From positions 1 through 15,251 of the forward strand of contig PXAI01000269.1 in the NCBI GenBank assembly GCA_003567135.1: DNA of 15,251 nt. The letters are read 5' to 3'. Below the pieces are notes generated by a model. That model did no database searches. It worked only from the letters and a program-made list of their open reading frames with translations, and had not been told where the DNA came from. This stretch comes from Balneolia bacterium (GTDB lineage Bacteria; Bacteroidota; Rhodothermia; Balneolales; Cyclonatronaceae). Every line of letters begins with the position of its first letter. The first letter of the stretch is position 1. Positions 1 to 8,010 of the stretch are shown piece by piece. A program made the position numbers and the translations under genes.

Positions 1-509
1 AGGGCAATATCATGCGGAGCGAAACTCCAGAGGATATTTTCCTCGGTCCTGATTTTCCCAAGGCTGAGACGATTCGAGTACATGTAGCGTAGATCCCCGA
101 TCTCGCCGGAGCTAATCATGCTTCGGAGTTTTAAAAAAGCAGGGTGATATTCAAGCACATGACCAACCATTAGCGCAAGATTATTTTCTCCTGCCAGTGC
201 CTTCAGTTCCTCTGCTTCTTTTACTTTCAGGGCGATTGGCTTTTCACAAAAAACATGAAGCCCTGCATTGAGGGCTTCTTTGGATAGCCGATAGTGTGTG
301 GCGGCCGGAGTTGCAATAGCTACCCCTTTAATATGTTCAGGAAAATCATCAAAGTTGAAGGAATCCTGTACGGTAACACCGGGCGCACGTTCTACTGCAT
401 TCTTTTTTCCTTCGTCTGTTGGATCAGCGATAAGGCTCAACTGATTCAGTTCATAGAGATTTCGGGCAATGTTTTTCCCCCAATAACCACAGCCTATAAG
501 TGCAATCAT
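1..509 (-). CDS. Gfo/Idh/MocA-family sugar dehydrogenase (partial, N-terminal part)
   Basis: This gene runs off the left edge; about 169 N-terminal residues are visible. The protein opens with MIALIGCGYWGKN, a Rossmann nucleotide-binding loop (GxGxxG-like), and continues with the family motif CEKPIALK near residue 88, which carries the conserved lysine. A later stretch reads MVGHVLEYHPA and then LWSFAPHDIA, typical of the branch that oxidises UDP-amino-sugars or similar nucleotide sugars for surface polysaccharides. The expected reaction is NAD(P)-dependent oxidation or reduction of a sugar in the cytoplasm; the exact substrate cannot be read from the sequence. The ATG at 509-507 is the first start after an in-frame TAA directly before it. 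No clear ribosome binding site is seen. The gene lies 65 bp downstream of the Wzz-kinase gene on the same strand, so it is probably in the same exopolysaccharide operon. The family call is secure; the polysaccharide role is inferred from the neighbour. Confidence 0.88.
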   Translation of the reverse strand, partial: MIALIGCGYWGKNIARNLYELNQLSLIADPTDEGKKNAVERAPGVTVQDSFNFDDFPEHIKGVAIATPAATHYRLSKEALNAGLHVFCEKPIALKVKEAEELKALAGENNLALMVGHVLEYHPAFLKLRSMISSGEIGDLRYMYSNRLSLGKIRTEENILWSFAPHDIA

Positions 510-574
510 TTAATAAAGTTTACCTGTTTAATTTTTCCTGATTCGTAACTTTGAATAATAGCGGAAGATTTGTC

Positions 575-3010
575 TCATATCTTCTGAGCCGGTTCAGCTT
601 CTTCGCTGTGGTAATCTCTGTAATATCCATACTTGTCCCTGTAAAGCGCATTGGATACATAATAACCTGATGCTTTCTGCGGATCAAAATCAATCAGTGA
701 AGTTCCGATTATGCTTGCCTTAATACTCCTCAGACTTTCAAGAATATGAGATATTTCCTCGGTTTTTGTTTGGTTGAACCTTACGGCTACCACCACGCCG
801 CTTGCTTGCCGTAGTAAGGGTGCTGAATCCGAAATTATCCCATAAGGCGGGGTATCAATCAGTACGTGATCGTACTCGCCGGCAAGTTTTTCCAGAAGTT
901 CATACATCTTCCGGCTGTTATTCACCATTCCGGGGCTCGGTGGCTGAGGGCCGGCAGACATAATATCCAGATTATGAACCACGGTTTCACGAAGCGCGTC
1001 TTTTAGCTCAGCCTTATCAAATAGTACATCTACCAAACCGGGCTGCTTGGAAAAACCAAACATTCTGTGAACCCTGGGGCGGCGCAGATCACAATCAAGA
1101 ATCAGAACTTTTTTGCCCGTTTCCGCCAGCGCAATGCCAAGGTTTGAAACCAGCGTGGTTTTACCCTCACTTTTCCCGCAGCTTGTTACGGCAATTATAC
1201 TCATTTTCCCGTCCGGCTGAGAAAACACGATATTGTTCAATATCCTGCGATAGCTGTCAGATACGTACGAAAGAGAATCGAGTAAGGTTATCAGCTCTGT
1301 ACTGACGTTTCGCCCTTTTACGCTTACCGTCTTTTTATCCTTACCCAGCCTTTCAATAGCATCCTTCATGTTCGGAACCACGCCTAATACCGGGTAATTG
1401 TAATCTTTTAGCTTATCAATACTGGTAATTTCAGTAATGGTCATTTCACGGCCAAACGCCAGGCCGAATGCGATGAACAATCCGCCAAAAAAGCCAATGA
1501 GTGTAATAAGATGTACGTTCGGTGAAATAGGAAACCCCGGGATTCTTGGATCATCCACCACTCTCCCGAAACCCATTTGAGTCTGTTCCCAAATTGTCAG
1601 GTCGGCAATTTGAGTATTAACCGCCATATATAAGTTTTCAGCAACCTGAAGCTGTCTTTGTATCTTCCTGTGATCAAGAATTTTTTGCGGTAAGTCTGCA
1701 AACGTAGCTTTATGCTCCTCAAGGCGCTCCTCCATAAAGCTAATTCTGGCATCCAGTGTTTTAACCTCAATCTCTTTATCAAGTAACTGGGTGCGGACAG
1801 TCTCAATCCTGTTTGAAAGACCACCTGTAGGGGCATCTATAAAACTAATGTGGGACTCTCTGGCTAATAGCTCTTCAGATTTTCGCTCAATCTCGTGCTG
1901 GAGATTTGCTATTTGTCTGTCAATTCTTACAAGTTCAGGCTCGAGCTGCGGGTTATTTTCGAGCTGCGGATTTTCAGACAATATGATAGTTCTTTCAAAC
2001 TGTAATTCCCCAATTCTTGCAATAAGCAAGTTAAGCTGAGGTGCGGTGGCCTGTGAAAGTTGCTCAGATAACCCTGGCTGATACTGCTCAAACTCAGATA
2101 TGAGATTGTTTCTGTTTTCTGCTATAGCGGCTCTATTGATACGTGCCATCTCAATTTCTGTCTGAAGAGATGTCAGGGTAGATTCGACATTTTGCACACG
2201 ATTTTCCGGCATCACCAGGCTTTCACTCTCCATATACTCTTTGTACGTGAGCTCCTGCTCGCTCAATAGCTGCCCTACTCGTTCACGCTCGTTTCGCAAA
2301 AAACGAATCCCATCCGTAAGCCGCTCGCGATTTTGCATTGTCGAAACACGCATGTAAGTATGCTGTATCACAGATACCATTTCCCTTGCCTCGAGGGGTG
2401 ATTCGCTTTGAAAAGAAACACTCAAAACCGGCAGATCACTTTCAGACTGCCTTACAATCATACCTGATCGTATTCTGTTTACAACCTGGTCAGCTGATGC
2501 ATCCGATGTGCTTTCTTCAGAAATGTTCAGGAGTAGTGGAAAAACTTCCCCGTTAGGCATGTAACGCTTCTGCATTACACTATCAGCAAGATGCTCGGCA
2601 AACTGTCGTGAGTTGAACTGAAAAATTTCGCTTGATACATCAGTACCCCTTCCGAGCCCAAAACTTGTACTTAAAAGACTGGACAAATCACCGGACGTGT
2701 AATAATATCCTTGCCCAGATTGGGCACTCGCGATCATAAGTGTTCCCTGGCTCTGGAAGATCCTTGGCAGGGTGGTACTATACCAGTATGCGAGTCCACC
2801 ACCGGTAAGTGCAAATAGCACGATCAGATACTTGTACTTGCTTAAAATCTCAAGCAGCCGTGCCGGACTAAACGCCTCCGATTCGTCCTCATCCTCAAAC
2901 CCCGAAGTATCAGGTACGTACGCAAATTTTGGCGCATGTCCGTTACCATAATATCCATTACGGCCGGAGGATTCATGCGATCCGTCGTTATCGAAGTTTT
3001 TTGAAGACAT
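575..3010 (-). CDS. Polysaccharide co-polymerase / BY-type tyrosine autokinase (Wzz-Wzc fusion)
   Basis: This 811-aa inner-membrane protein combines a Wzz chain-length domain with a bacterial tyrosine kinase (Wzc/CpsCD type) that controls polymerisation and export of exopolysaccharide or capsule. An N-terminal Gly/Tyr/acidic tail of about 45 residues precedes the Wzz segment, whose first membrane helix is around residues 60-80. A long periplasmic part with predicted coiled coil covers about 225-465. The Pro-rich motif DDPRIPGFPISPN (about 486-498) leads into the second helix (about 499-520). The cytoplasmic kinase has Walker A SCGKSEGKTT (610-619), Walker A' ILDCDLRRPR (637-646) and Walker B VLIDTPP (716-722). 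The tail ends in a tyrosine cluster (Y783, 784, 790, 794, 796, 797, 800), the usual autophosphorylation site. Length matches fused Wzc-like proteins. The start ATG at 3010 follows an AT-rich leader. The dehydrogenase at 509 probably shares its transcript. A partner tyrosine phosphatase is not in this window. Confidence 0.95.
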   Translation of the reverse strand: MSSKNFDNDGSHESSGRNGYYGNGHAPKFAYVPDTSGFEDEDESEAFSPARLLEILSKYKYLIVLFALTGGGLAYWYSTTLPRIFQSQGTLMIASAQSGQGYYYTSGDLSSLLSTSFGLGRGTDVSSEIFQFNSRQFAEHLADSVMQKRYMPNGEVFPLLLNISEESTSDASADQVVNRIRSGMIVRQSESDLPVLSVSFQSESPLEAREMVSVIQHTYMRVSTMQNRERLTDGIRFLRNERERVGQLLSEQELTYKEYMESESLVMPENRVQNVESTLTSLQTEIEMARINRAAIAENRNNLISEFEQYQPGLSEQLSQATAPQLNLLIARIGELQFERTIILSENPQLENNPQLEPELVRIDRQIANLQHEIERKSEELLARESHISFIDAPTGGLSNRIETVRTQLLDKEIEVKTLDARISFMEERLEEHKATFADLPQKILDHRKIQRQLQVAENLYMAVNTQIADLTIWEQTQMGFGRVVDDPRIPGFPISPNVHLITLIGFFGGLFIAFGLAFGREMTITEITSIDKLKDYNYPVLGVVPNMKDAIERLGKDKKTVSVKGRNVSTELITLLDSLSYVSDSYRRILNNIVFSQPDGKMSIIAVTSCGKSEGKTTLVSNLGIALAETGKKVLILDCDLRRPRVHRMFGFSKQPGLVDVLFDKAELKDALRETVVHNLDIMSAGPQPPSPGMVNNSRKMYELLEKLAGEYDHVLIDTPPYGIISDSAPLLRQASGVVVAVRFNQTKTEEISHILESLRSIKASIIGTSLIDFDPQKASGYYVSNALYRDKYGYYRDYHSEEAEPAQKI

Positions 3011-3430
3011 GTTCTACGAGATAAGTTGAAATTTAAAATACTCTAAATTGAAACAAAACCGAAACAAAGAGCCCTGATGAATGCAAACTGGTCTGAGTAT
3101 ATAACCGCATACTTTAAGTTGGTTGATACTTTTTAGTTATCAGGACTATCGATTCCGTCTTATGCACAGCTTCGCCTGGTGAGTCCCATTAATGAGGACA
3201 AAAAAAAGCACTTCTGATTTTAAACAAGTTTTAAATATACGGTATGAATCCGGCTCAGTAAAGCCAAGTTTTACAAGCGTACAATGGGGATTTGTAAACG
3301 GTGTATTGCCATGTAATTATTACCCTGTCGTTTACTGACAACTTCAGAGAACTATCTACAAATTTTATTTCGCGCAATTTCCTCCGTTAAATCTCAACTA
3401 AATTTATAGTTTAAGAAGGCAATCTGTGTA
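3011..3430. other. AT-rich intergenic gap, probable promoter and leader region of the polysaccharide operon
   Basis: I see no convincing gene in these 420 bases. The gap holds a sigma70-like promoter candidate on the minus strand (3234-3262), a 7-bp inverted repeat with arms 3270-3276 and 3292-3298 (TTTACAA/TTGTAAA), and a possible two-stem fold at 3143-3186 (GGACT paired with AGTCC, and CACAG with CTgGTG inside). If the promoter is right, the kinase transcript has an untranslated leader of roughly 220 nt containing that fold. None of these matches a riboswitch consensus I know. Confidence 0.4.
3234..3262 (-). promoter_or_regulatory. Candidate sigma70-like promoter for the polysaccharide operon
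   Basis: Read on the minus strand, TTTACT is followed after exactly 17 bases by TATATT, close to the general -35/-10 pattern. It lies about 224 bases upstream of the kinase start. Bacteroidota often use a different -33/-7 pattern (TTTG and TAnnTTTG), which I do not see at proper spacing here, so this is a weak call in AT-rich DNA. Confidence 0.25.
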
Positions 3431-3463
3431 TAAAAAAAGCCCTCCTGCGATAGAAGGGCTTAA
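3430..3463 (-). terminator. Rho-independent terminator of the small PIDGG-tailed protein gene
   Basis: On the minus strand a 7-bp perfect stem (AAGCCCT 3461-3455 paired with AGGGCTT 3443-3437, loop of 11 bases) is followed by a run of T (3438-3432). It sits 24 bases past the end of the 60-aa gene and points the same way, so it should separate that gene from the polysaccharide operon further on. Confidence 0.8.
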
Positions 3464-3486
3464 TTTAAAAATTCGATCTTTTTGGC

Positions 3487-3669
3487 CTATTTACTTCTTA
3501 GTTTTTTCCAGGCATAGGCGCCACCAGCAGCTGCTAAAAGAGCAACACCACCATCAATAGGAGTTTGTGTTGGTGGTTGCGGAGGCGGAGGCGGAGCCTG
3601 AGCAGAAAGCAGTTCCGGAACGAATAGTACCGCAATGACGATGAAAATTAGAATAAAAACGTATCTCAT
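3487..3669 (-). CDS. Small secreted Pro-rich protein with PIDGG membrane-anchor tail (PID-CTERM-like)
   Basis: This 60-aa protein has three parts. Residues 1-25 form a strong signal peptide (MRYVFILIFIVIAVLFVPELLSAQA type). A Pro/Gln linker (PPPPPQPPTQT) follows, and then PIDGG, a short hydrophobic Ala/Gly helix and a basic end (WKKLRSK). This tripartite plan resembles the C-terminal sorting signals of PEP-CTERM/exosortase type, and I recall very similar short PIDGG proteins in Bacteroidota, often named PID-CTERM. I chose the ATG at 3669: a longer GTG-started form from 3780 would put a second hydrophobic segment before the signal peptide and is unlikely. Its function is unknown. It lies next to polysaccharide genes, which suggests an envelope role. 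No sorting enzyme is visible in the window. A terminator follows directly. Confidence 0.72.
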   Translation of the reverse strand: MRYVFILIFIVIAVLFVPELLSAQAPPPPPQPPTQTPIDGGVALLAAAGGAYAWKKLRSK

Positions 3670-3820
3670 AAATCGGGTCTTTGAATCTGCAAACAGTAAA
3701 TGTTGTAAAAATCTTGGATATTCACGCGTATTTGTACAGTACGCAACACCTATAAATATCAGGAGAATTCCGAAAACCACAAAATCTTTTTTTATTTATT
3801 TTGTGACTCCAAATATTTGT

Positions 3821-3854
3821 CTTTACTCACAAAACAAGTGTTGTGTGAGTAAGA
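3821..3854. repeat. Inverted repeat just past the large secreted-protein gene (possible transcript end)
   Basis: Perfect 9-bp arms TTACTCACA (3823-3831) and TGTGAGTAA (3844-3852) enclose 12 bases. The hairpin begins 12 bases after the stop codon of the 1321-aa gene (3865), where a transcript end is expected. No T run follows it directly on either strand, so it may act as a 3' stabilising stem rather than a classic terminator. Confidence 0.5.
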
Positions 3855-3864
3855 ACATACTATT

Positions 3865-6800
3865 CTATTTAACCAATACCATTTTTCTTGTTAATATTTT
3901 CCCGCCGGACTGTAATCTGTACAGATAAACGCCGCTTGCGAGCCTATCAGCATTAAATGTTACGGTGTGTGTGCCGGCAGGCTGTGTAGCCTGAACCAGC
4001 CTGGCTACACGCTGACCTGTTGTATTGTAAACATCCAGCGTTGTTTCTGCGCTTTCCGGCAGGTGGTACCTGATTACGGTTGACGGATTGAACGGGTTCG
4101 GATAGTTCTGATCCAGCGCAAGCTGCTCCGGCAACTCTGACGGAGCTTCACTGCCGGAAGCCGTCTCCTGCCTGAATATGAGCTCGAAGCGCACATTTTC
4201 CGGGCTGGCTTTGGCAACGGGAGTTTGCTTTTTAAAAGATTCTACGGCTCTTGCTCCCTTTTCAGGTTCGAGCATAAAACTGTAGCCGGCGTGATCGGTC
4301 AGGTTTATTTTCCCGCCTGTAACAATATCCTTCAGAACCACTTCCCATCCCTCCGGCAGGTTTGTGCCGGATAGAAGGCTGATCTCAGCTTCTCCCTCCG
4401 TAAAGATTCCGTTTTCTACCGTTTCAGCGTTCAACGGAACCCGCAGCTCTTCTGAGAAAGTCAGCGGCAGGCTGTTTATCAGTAGCGGATTACTCTCCGC
4501 AATCGTGTACAGCGAAGTATATGAGCTGCTGAGCGGCGTCAGGTAATACGCATTGTTTCTGTCGTGCTGATCGCTGTACGATTCGGCAAACCGAAGTATG
4601 GTTCGGGATTCTTTGCCGTTTGCGCTCAGGTTGAGCATCATGGAATAGATTTCTTCCGTATTGTTAAGATGAACCGTTGACTCGGTGGTTCTCACATCCT
4701 CACCGGCAATTAGCTCAGCACTACCCGACTCTGTTCTGACAAAGAATGCCTGAAACGGCGCAATTGTTGTTGACCCCAGCAGCCCTGTCTCAGCATCAGA
4801 ATCATCTCCCGTGGCATCAAACTGATTTTCTTCGGGATTCCATACATAGGCAAAACTGTTGATATCGGTTTTAGTCCAGCCGGATGATGCCCAGTCGAGC
4901 GGTACGGAAAACGGATTTCCAAGCAGATTCCAGCCTTCGCCGCCGTCAGGAGTGAACGTGAGATCGAAGTCATAGGAGCCGGCTGTAAACGTATTTTGTG
5001 ATCCGGTTATGGAAAACGGTATATCAAAGTCTATGGCGGTATCGGGATCATCGCGGTCTTTTCGTTCGTAAACATAGACAATCATACCTTTACCAGGGGT
5101 AAAAACGTTTGCCTCCGGTGCTTTATACCGGCTGTCCGGATCTGTTTCGGTTTCATCGAAAATCAAAACATTAGCATTGGACGCACCCGCCTGATCTGAT
5201 CCCGGAAAGCCCTGAGTCCAAAGTGGCTGAAGTAGTCCGCCGTTACCCGCTATTGCGCCGGCAACCGGTGAACTGATGCCCACCCATCTTGAGTGATCTG
5301 AGAGCAATCTTTCAAAGGTTATTTCCGGGTTGGATGCGGAGTTATTGAGGTAGTAGGCGTCGGAGGCAAGTATGAGCTCTCCGTCATTCACTACGGTTCC
5401 GCTTTCGAAGGTCAGTAAATTAGTTACCGTAATTTCTGAATCCTCTTCAATCGTAAACGTTCCGGAGGATTTTTCGACTATTACATTGTAGTAGCCAGGA
5501 TTTGATTGTGACTCAAACCCCTGTTCGCCGGTTCCGTTGAAAACCAGCGTTGAGGTTCCGGTATCTGTATCAGATGTTGATGTATTCACAAAATCTCCGC
5601 CGATGAACAGCGTAACATCATTCATAAAGAGATCCCGCTCAGAGGTCATCTCCAAAACTAAATCACCTTTAATGACGATTTCCTGGTCAAAGTCAGAGCT
5701 GTCTCTGAATCGTGGGCGCGCGTTTCCTGACGTCCGGATGATCAGATGATTCAGCTCTCCGGCAACCTTTTCAAAGTCATTTGATCCGCCTGAGGCTTCC
5801 AGTATTAATGTACCGGTGAGATTGTAATTTTCTGCACTACCCTCATGAATGAGTTCATCTCCGTATATAATCGTGTTACCGTTGTCTTCAAATCTCACTC
5901 CGCTGCCCGATGCGTATACCTCAAAGTTATTCAGCATCCTAAGTGGTAATGACTCTTCATGCACCGAAAATGTACCTGTAGATTTTTCAACAACCACGTT
6001 AAAGAATTCAATCTCTTCTTCCAGGCGAATCACCTGATCTCCCGTGCCGTTGAATATAAAATCGTTTTCAACTTCGGTAAAACTGCCGCTAAAGCCTTCC
6101 TCAACCGTTAAGTTTCCGCCGATCTCTACAACTCCATCATAAAAGCGAAGATCAGCTATTACACCTGACTCAACGGTCAGATCTCCGCCAATCCGAACAC
6201 CCTGCCTGAATCGATACTCTCCGCCGTCATCGTTGGGTGCCTGTACAATTACATTGCCTAATCTTGCTACAGCAGCTTCACTGTTTCCGCTCCCGCGAAT
6301 ATTAAAGTTATTGTCGTCTCCGGCTCCGTTAACAACATTTTCAATTTGATCGGCGAGTATTAAGGTTCCTGTAAAACTGTAATTATCTCCTTCACCTTCA
6401 ATATTTACGCTGTTTCCTGCATAAATGGTCTGTCCGTTATCTCTGAATTCGGCCGTGCCGGTTACATTAAGGTTTAGCTGGCTGTCTGAAGAAAAATCAG
6501 TACCGCCATTAGAATCGTTCAGCTGAAAAATACCAGATGACTTAACGACGTTGAATTCATAGGATCTGAAAAGATTTCCGTTACCTGAAAGCGTTTGATC
6601 CCCTGATCCCGTGAAAAAGACATCGTATTCATCAAAACCCCGCGACTGAGGCATGGTTACAGAGCCATTCAGGGTCATATCACCATTTATTACAAGATCT
6701 CCGGTACCTGAAAAAACGGGTGATATATTATTAAAAACAAGGTTTCCAAATGTTGCATAAGGTATCTCAACTGCAGCCCCTGTAAATTCTACGGTTGAAT

Positions 6801-7830
6801 TTTCCTCCAGGTTACCCATATCCGGTATATCAGAAACCTGCAATCTCAATGTTCCGTTGTTGTTAACATTTACTGATCCGGTGAGCGATGCATCCAGAAT
6901 AAATGTAGTCCCGTCATCAACTGTTACAGACGATGCTATTCCCGAAACAGTCCATGGTGAGCTTAGTGTTACTGAAGGAGTATTGCCTACTATAAAAATC
7001 TGGTTATCTGATACAAAATCATCTGGCTGGCTTCCACTTCCGTCGGTATTCCGGCCCCAGGAGGATTCATTTGCAACATCCCCAGATCCGGAGTAATAAA
7101 AAGCCGTAATTCCTGAAAACGGATCGCCTTCGAGGGCTATATTATTAAACGTGATTCTGTCTCCGGAATCAGCAGTCCCATCGGTTACATCAAACCGAAT
7201 CCTGACTTTGAAGTCTGGATTATTTTCTGCTGATTCGATCCCTGTAAAATCTACCGTATATAGCTGATACACGTCCGTTTGGAGTTGCTGCGTCGTTTCA
7301 GATGCACCAAGTCCGGTGGTAACCCAGTCAGGCTCACCCGAATTGACCGAATAATCTATAAGAAGGTTCTGCCCTCCGGCATCTTCATCCATTGCCGCAA
7401 ACGTCAGAAGTATATTTTCATATCCTTCTGTTGACATATTAAGAATCAACTTGTTCTCACGCCCGTTATCTGTAAAAGGCTGTTTTACTTGCATCGCACG
7501 AATGTTACCTGCATCACCATACTCTATATCATTATTTCCCTCCGGACGATAGTTAAGCGAGGTTGCTTCTCCTCTTCTCTCCATCGAAGCCCTGCGCCAA
7601 TCCGGGTGAGATGAATCGAACGGATAACCCTCAAGAGCCGACTGAAACTCAATTTCCCCTGTTGAATTTTCAGAAAAAACTGCATCTATGGTTTCCAGAG
7701 GTGTATTGTTGGGTAAATCCTGAAAGAAAAAGAAATGAATCAGCTCTTCACTCTGTGCATTTGAGTTTCCGGGTTTTAAAACAAAAATCAGGGAAAACAG
7801 AAGCGTCGTAAGAATGTAGATTCGTTTCAT
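3865..7830 (-). CDS. Large secreted beta-repeat surface protein with T9SS type A sorting domain
   Basis: This 1321-aa protein is exported by the Sec route and then very probably by the type IX secretion system. Residues 1-26 form a signal peptide ending in SNAQ. Residues 30-240 look like a beta-sandwich region of the kind found in extracellular proteins. Residues about 280-820 are Gly/Asn/Thr-rich beta strands with internal repeats: FTGSGDQ (406), FNGTGDQ (594) and FNGTGEQ (764), each followed 20-25 residues later by a VVEKSTGTF-like strand (427, 613, 785). A further repeated pair begins near 465 and 650 (DNGQTIYAG, DNGNTIIYG). The later part has GWNLLGNPFSVPLDW (966-980), common in secreted proteins of this group. 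The end (about 1240-1321) is a textbook T9SS sorting domain: QNYPNPFNPST, LDVYNTTGQRV, LASGVYLYRL and a final KMVLVK. No catalytic motif is visible, so adhesin or surface-layer component is only a guess. It has its own 180-bp upstream region divergent from rmuC. Confidence 0.9.
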   Translation of the reverse strand: MKRIYILTTLLFSLIFVLKPGNSNAQSEELIHFFFFQDLPNNTPLETIDAVFSENSTGEIEFQSALEGYPFDSSHPDWRRASMERRGEATSLNYRPEGNNDIEYGDAGNIRAMQVKQPFTDNGRENKLILNMSTEGYENILLTFAAMDEDAGGQNLLIDYSVNSGEPDWVTTGLGASETTQQLQTDVYQLYTVDFTGIESAENNPDFKVRIRFDVTDGTADSGDRITFNNIALEGDPFSGITAFYYSGSGDVANESSWGRNTDGSGSQPDDFVSDNQIFIVGNTPSVTLSSPWTVSGIASSVTVDDGTTFILDASLTGSVNVNNNGTLRLQVSDIPDMGNLEENSTVEFTGAAVEIPYATFGNLVFNNISPVFSGTGDLVINGDMTLNGSVTMPQSRGFDEYDVFFTGSGDQTLSGNGNLFRSYEFNVVKSSGIFQLNDSNGGTDFSSDSQLNLNVTGTAEFRDNGQTIYAGNSVNIEGEGDNYSFTGTLILADQIENVVNGAGDDNNFNIRGSGNSEAAVARLGNVIVQAPNDDGGEYRFRQGVRIGGDLTVESGVIADLRFYDGVVEIGGNLTVEEGFSGSFTEVENDFIFNGTGDQVIRLEEEIEFFNVVVEKSTGTFSVHEESLPLRMLNNFEVYASGSGVRFEDNGNTIIYGDELIHEGSAENYNLTGTLILEASGGSNDFEKVAGELNHLIIRTSGNARPRFRDSSDFDQEIVIKGDLVLEMTSERDLFMNDVTLFIGGDFVNTSTSDTDTGTSTLVFNGTGEQGFESQSNPGYYNVIVEKSSGTFTIEEDSEITVTNLLTFESGTVVNDGELILASDAYYLNNSASNPEITFERLLSDHSRWVGISSPVAGAIAGNGGLLQPLWTQGFPGSDQAGASNANVLIFDETETDPDSRYKAPEANVFTPGKGMIVYVYERKDRDDPDTAIDFDIPFSITGSQNTFTAGSYDFDLTFTPDGGEGWNLLGNPFSVPLDWASSGWTKTDINSFAYVWNPEENQFDATGDDSDAETGLLGSTTIAPFQAFFVRTESGSAELIAGEDVRTTESTVHLNNTEEIYSMMLNLSANGKESRTILRFAESYSDQHDRNNAYYLTPLSSSYTSLYTIAESNPLLINSLPLTFSEELRVPLNAETVENGIFTEGEAEISLLSGTNLPEGWEVVLKDIVTGGKINLTDHAGYSFMLEPEKGARAVESFKKQTPVAKASPENVRFELIFRQETASGSEAPSELPEQLALDQNYPNPFNPSTVIRYHLPESAETTLDVYNTTGQRVARLVQATQPAGTHTVTFNADRLASGVYLYRLQSGGKILTRKMVLVK

Positions 7831-8010
7831 AGTGTGAAAATTTTGTATAGTTTAAAATCCGTACAAAGTATTTTTCTGCTTATTGTTGCTCATTCATTTT
7901 TGATTTACTGAAATCAGAACATATTCAACATCCATTCACCTACTGTTAAGCTATCGTTATCATATTGTTAACTTTCCGGCGCTGATCGCGCTCACTGAAA
8001 AATTTCCATC
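7831..8010. promoter_or_regulatory. Divergent intergenic region between the surface-protein gene and rmuC
   Basis: This 180-bp AT-rich stretch must hold the promoters of two genes that point away from each other. The minus strand shows a TACTTTG element near 7864-7870, close to the Bacteroidota -7 motif (TAnnTTTG), but I find no matching -33 TTTG at the expected spacing. I cannot place the start sites. Confidence 0.35.

Noticed and set aside
294..548. An 84-codon plus-strand frame near the left edge.
   Set aside because: It is antisense to the Gfo/Idh/MocA gene, which shows clear family motifs, and has no recognisable features itself.
3163..3205. Resemblance to a hammerhead ribozyme core (CTGGTGA, GTCC loop GGAC, then AAAA).
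   Set aside because: The core reads CTGGTGA instead of CTGATGA and lacks the G of GAAA, both needed for catalysis, and I find no proper stems I and III around it.
3667..3780. Longer GTG-started form of the small PIDGG protein (97 aa).
   Set aside because: It would place a hydrophobic helix and polar stretch before a complete signal peptide. The ATG at 3669 gives a normal signal peptide at the N-terminus.
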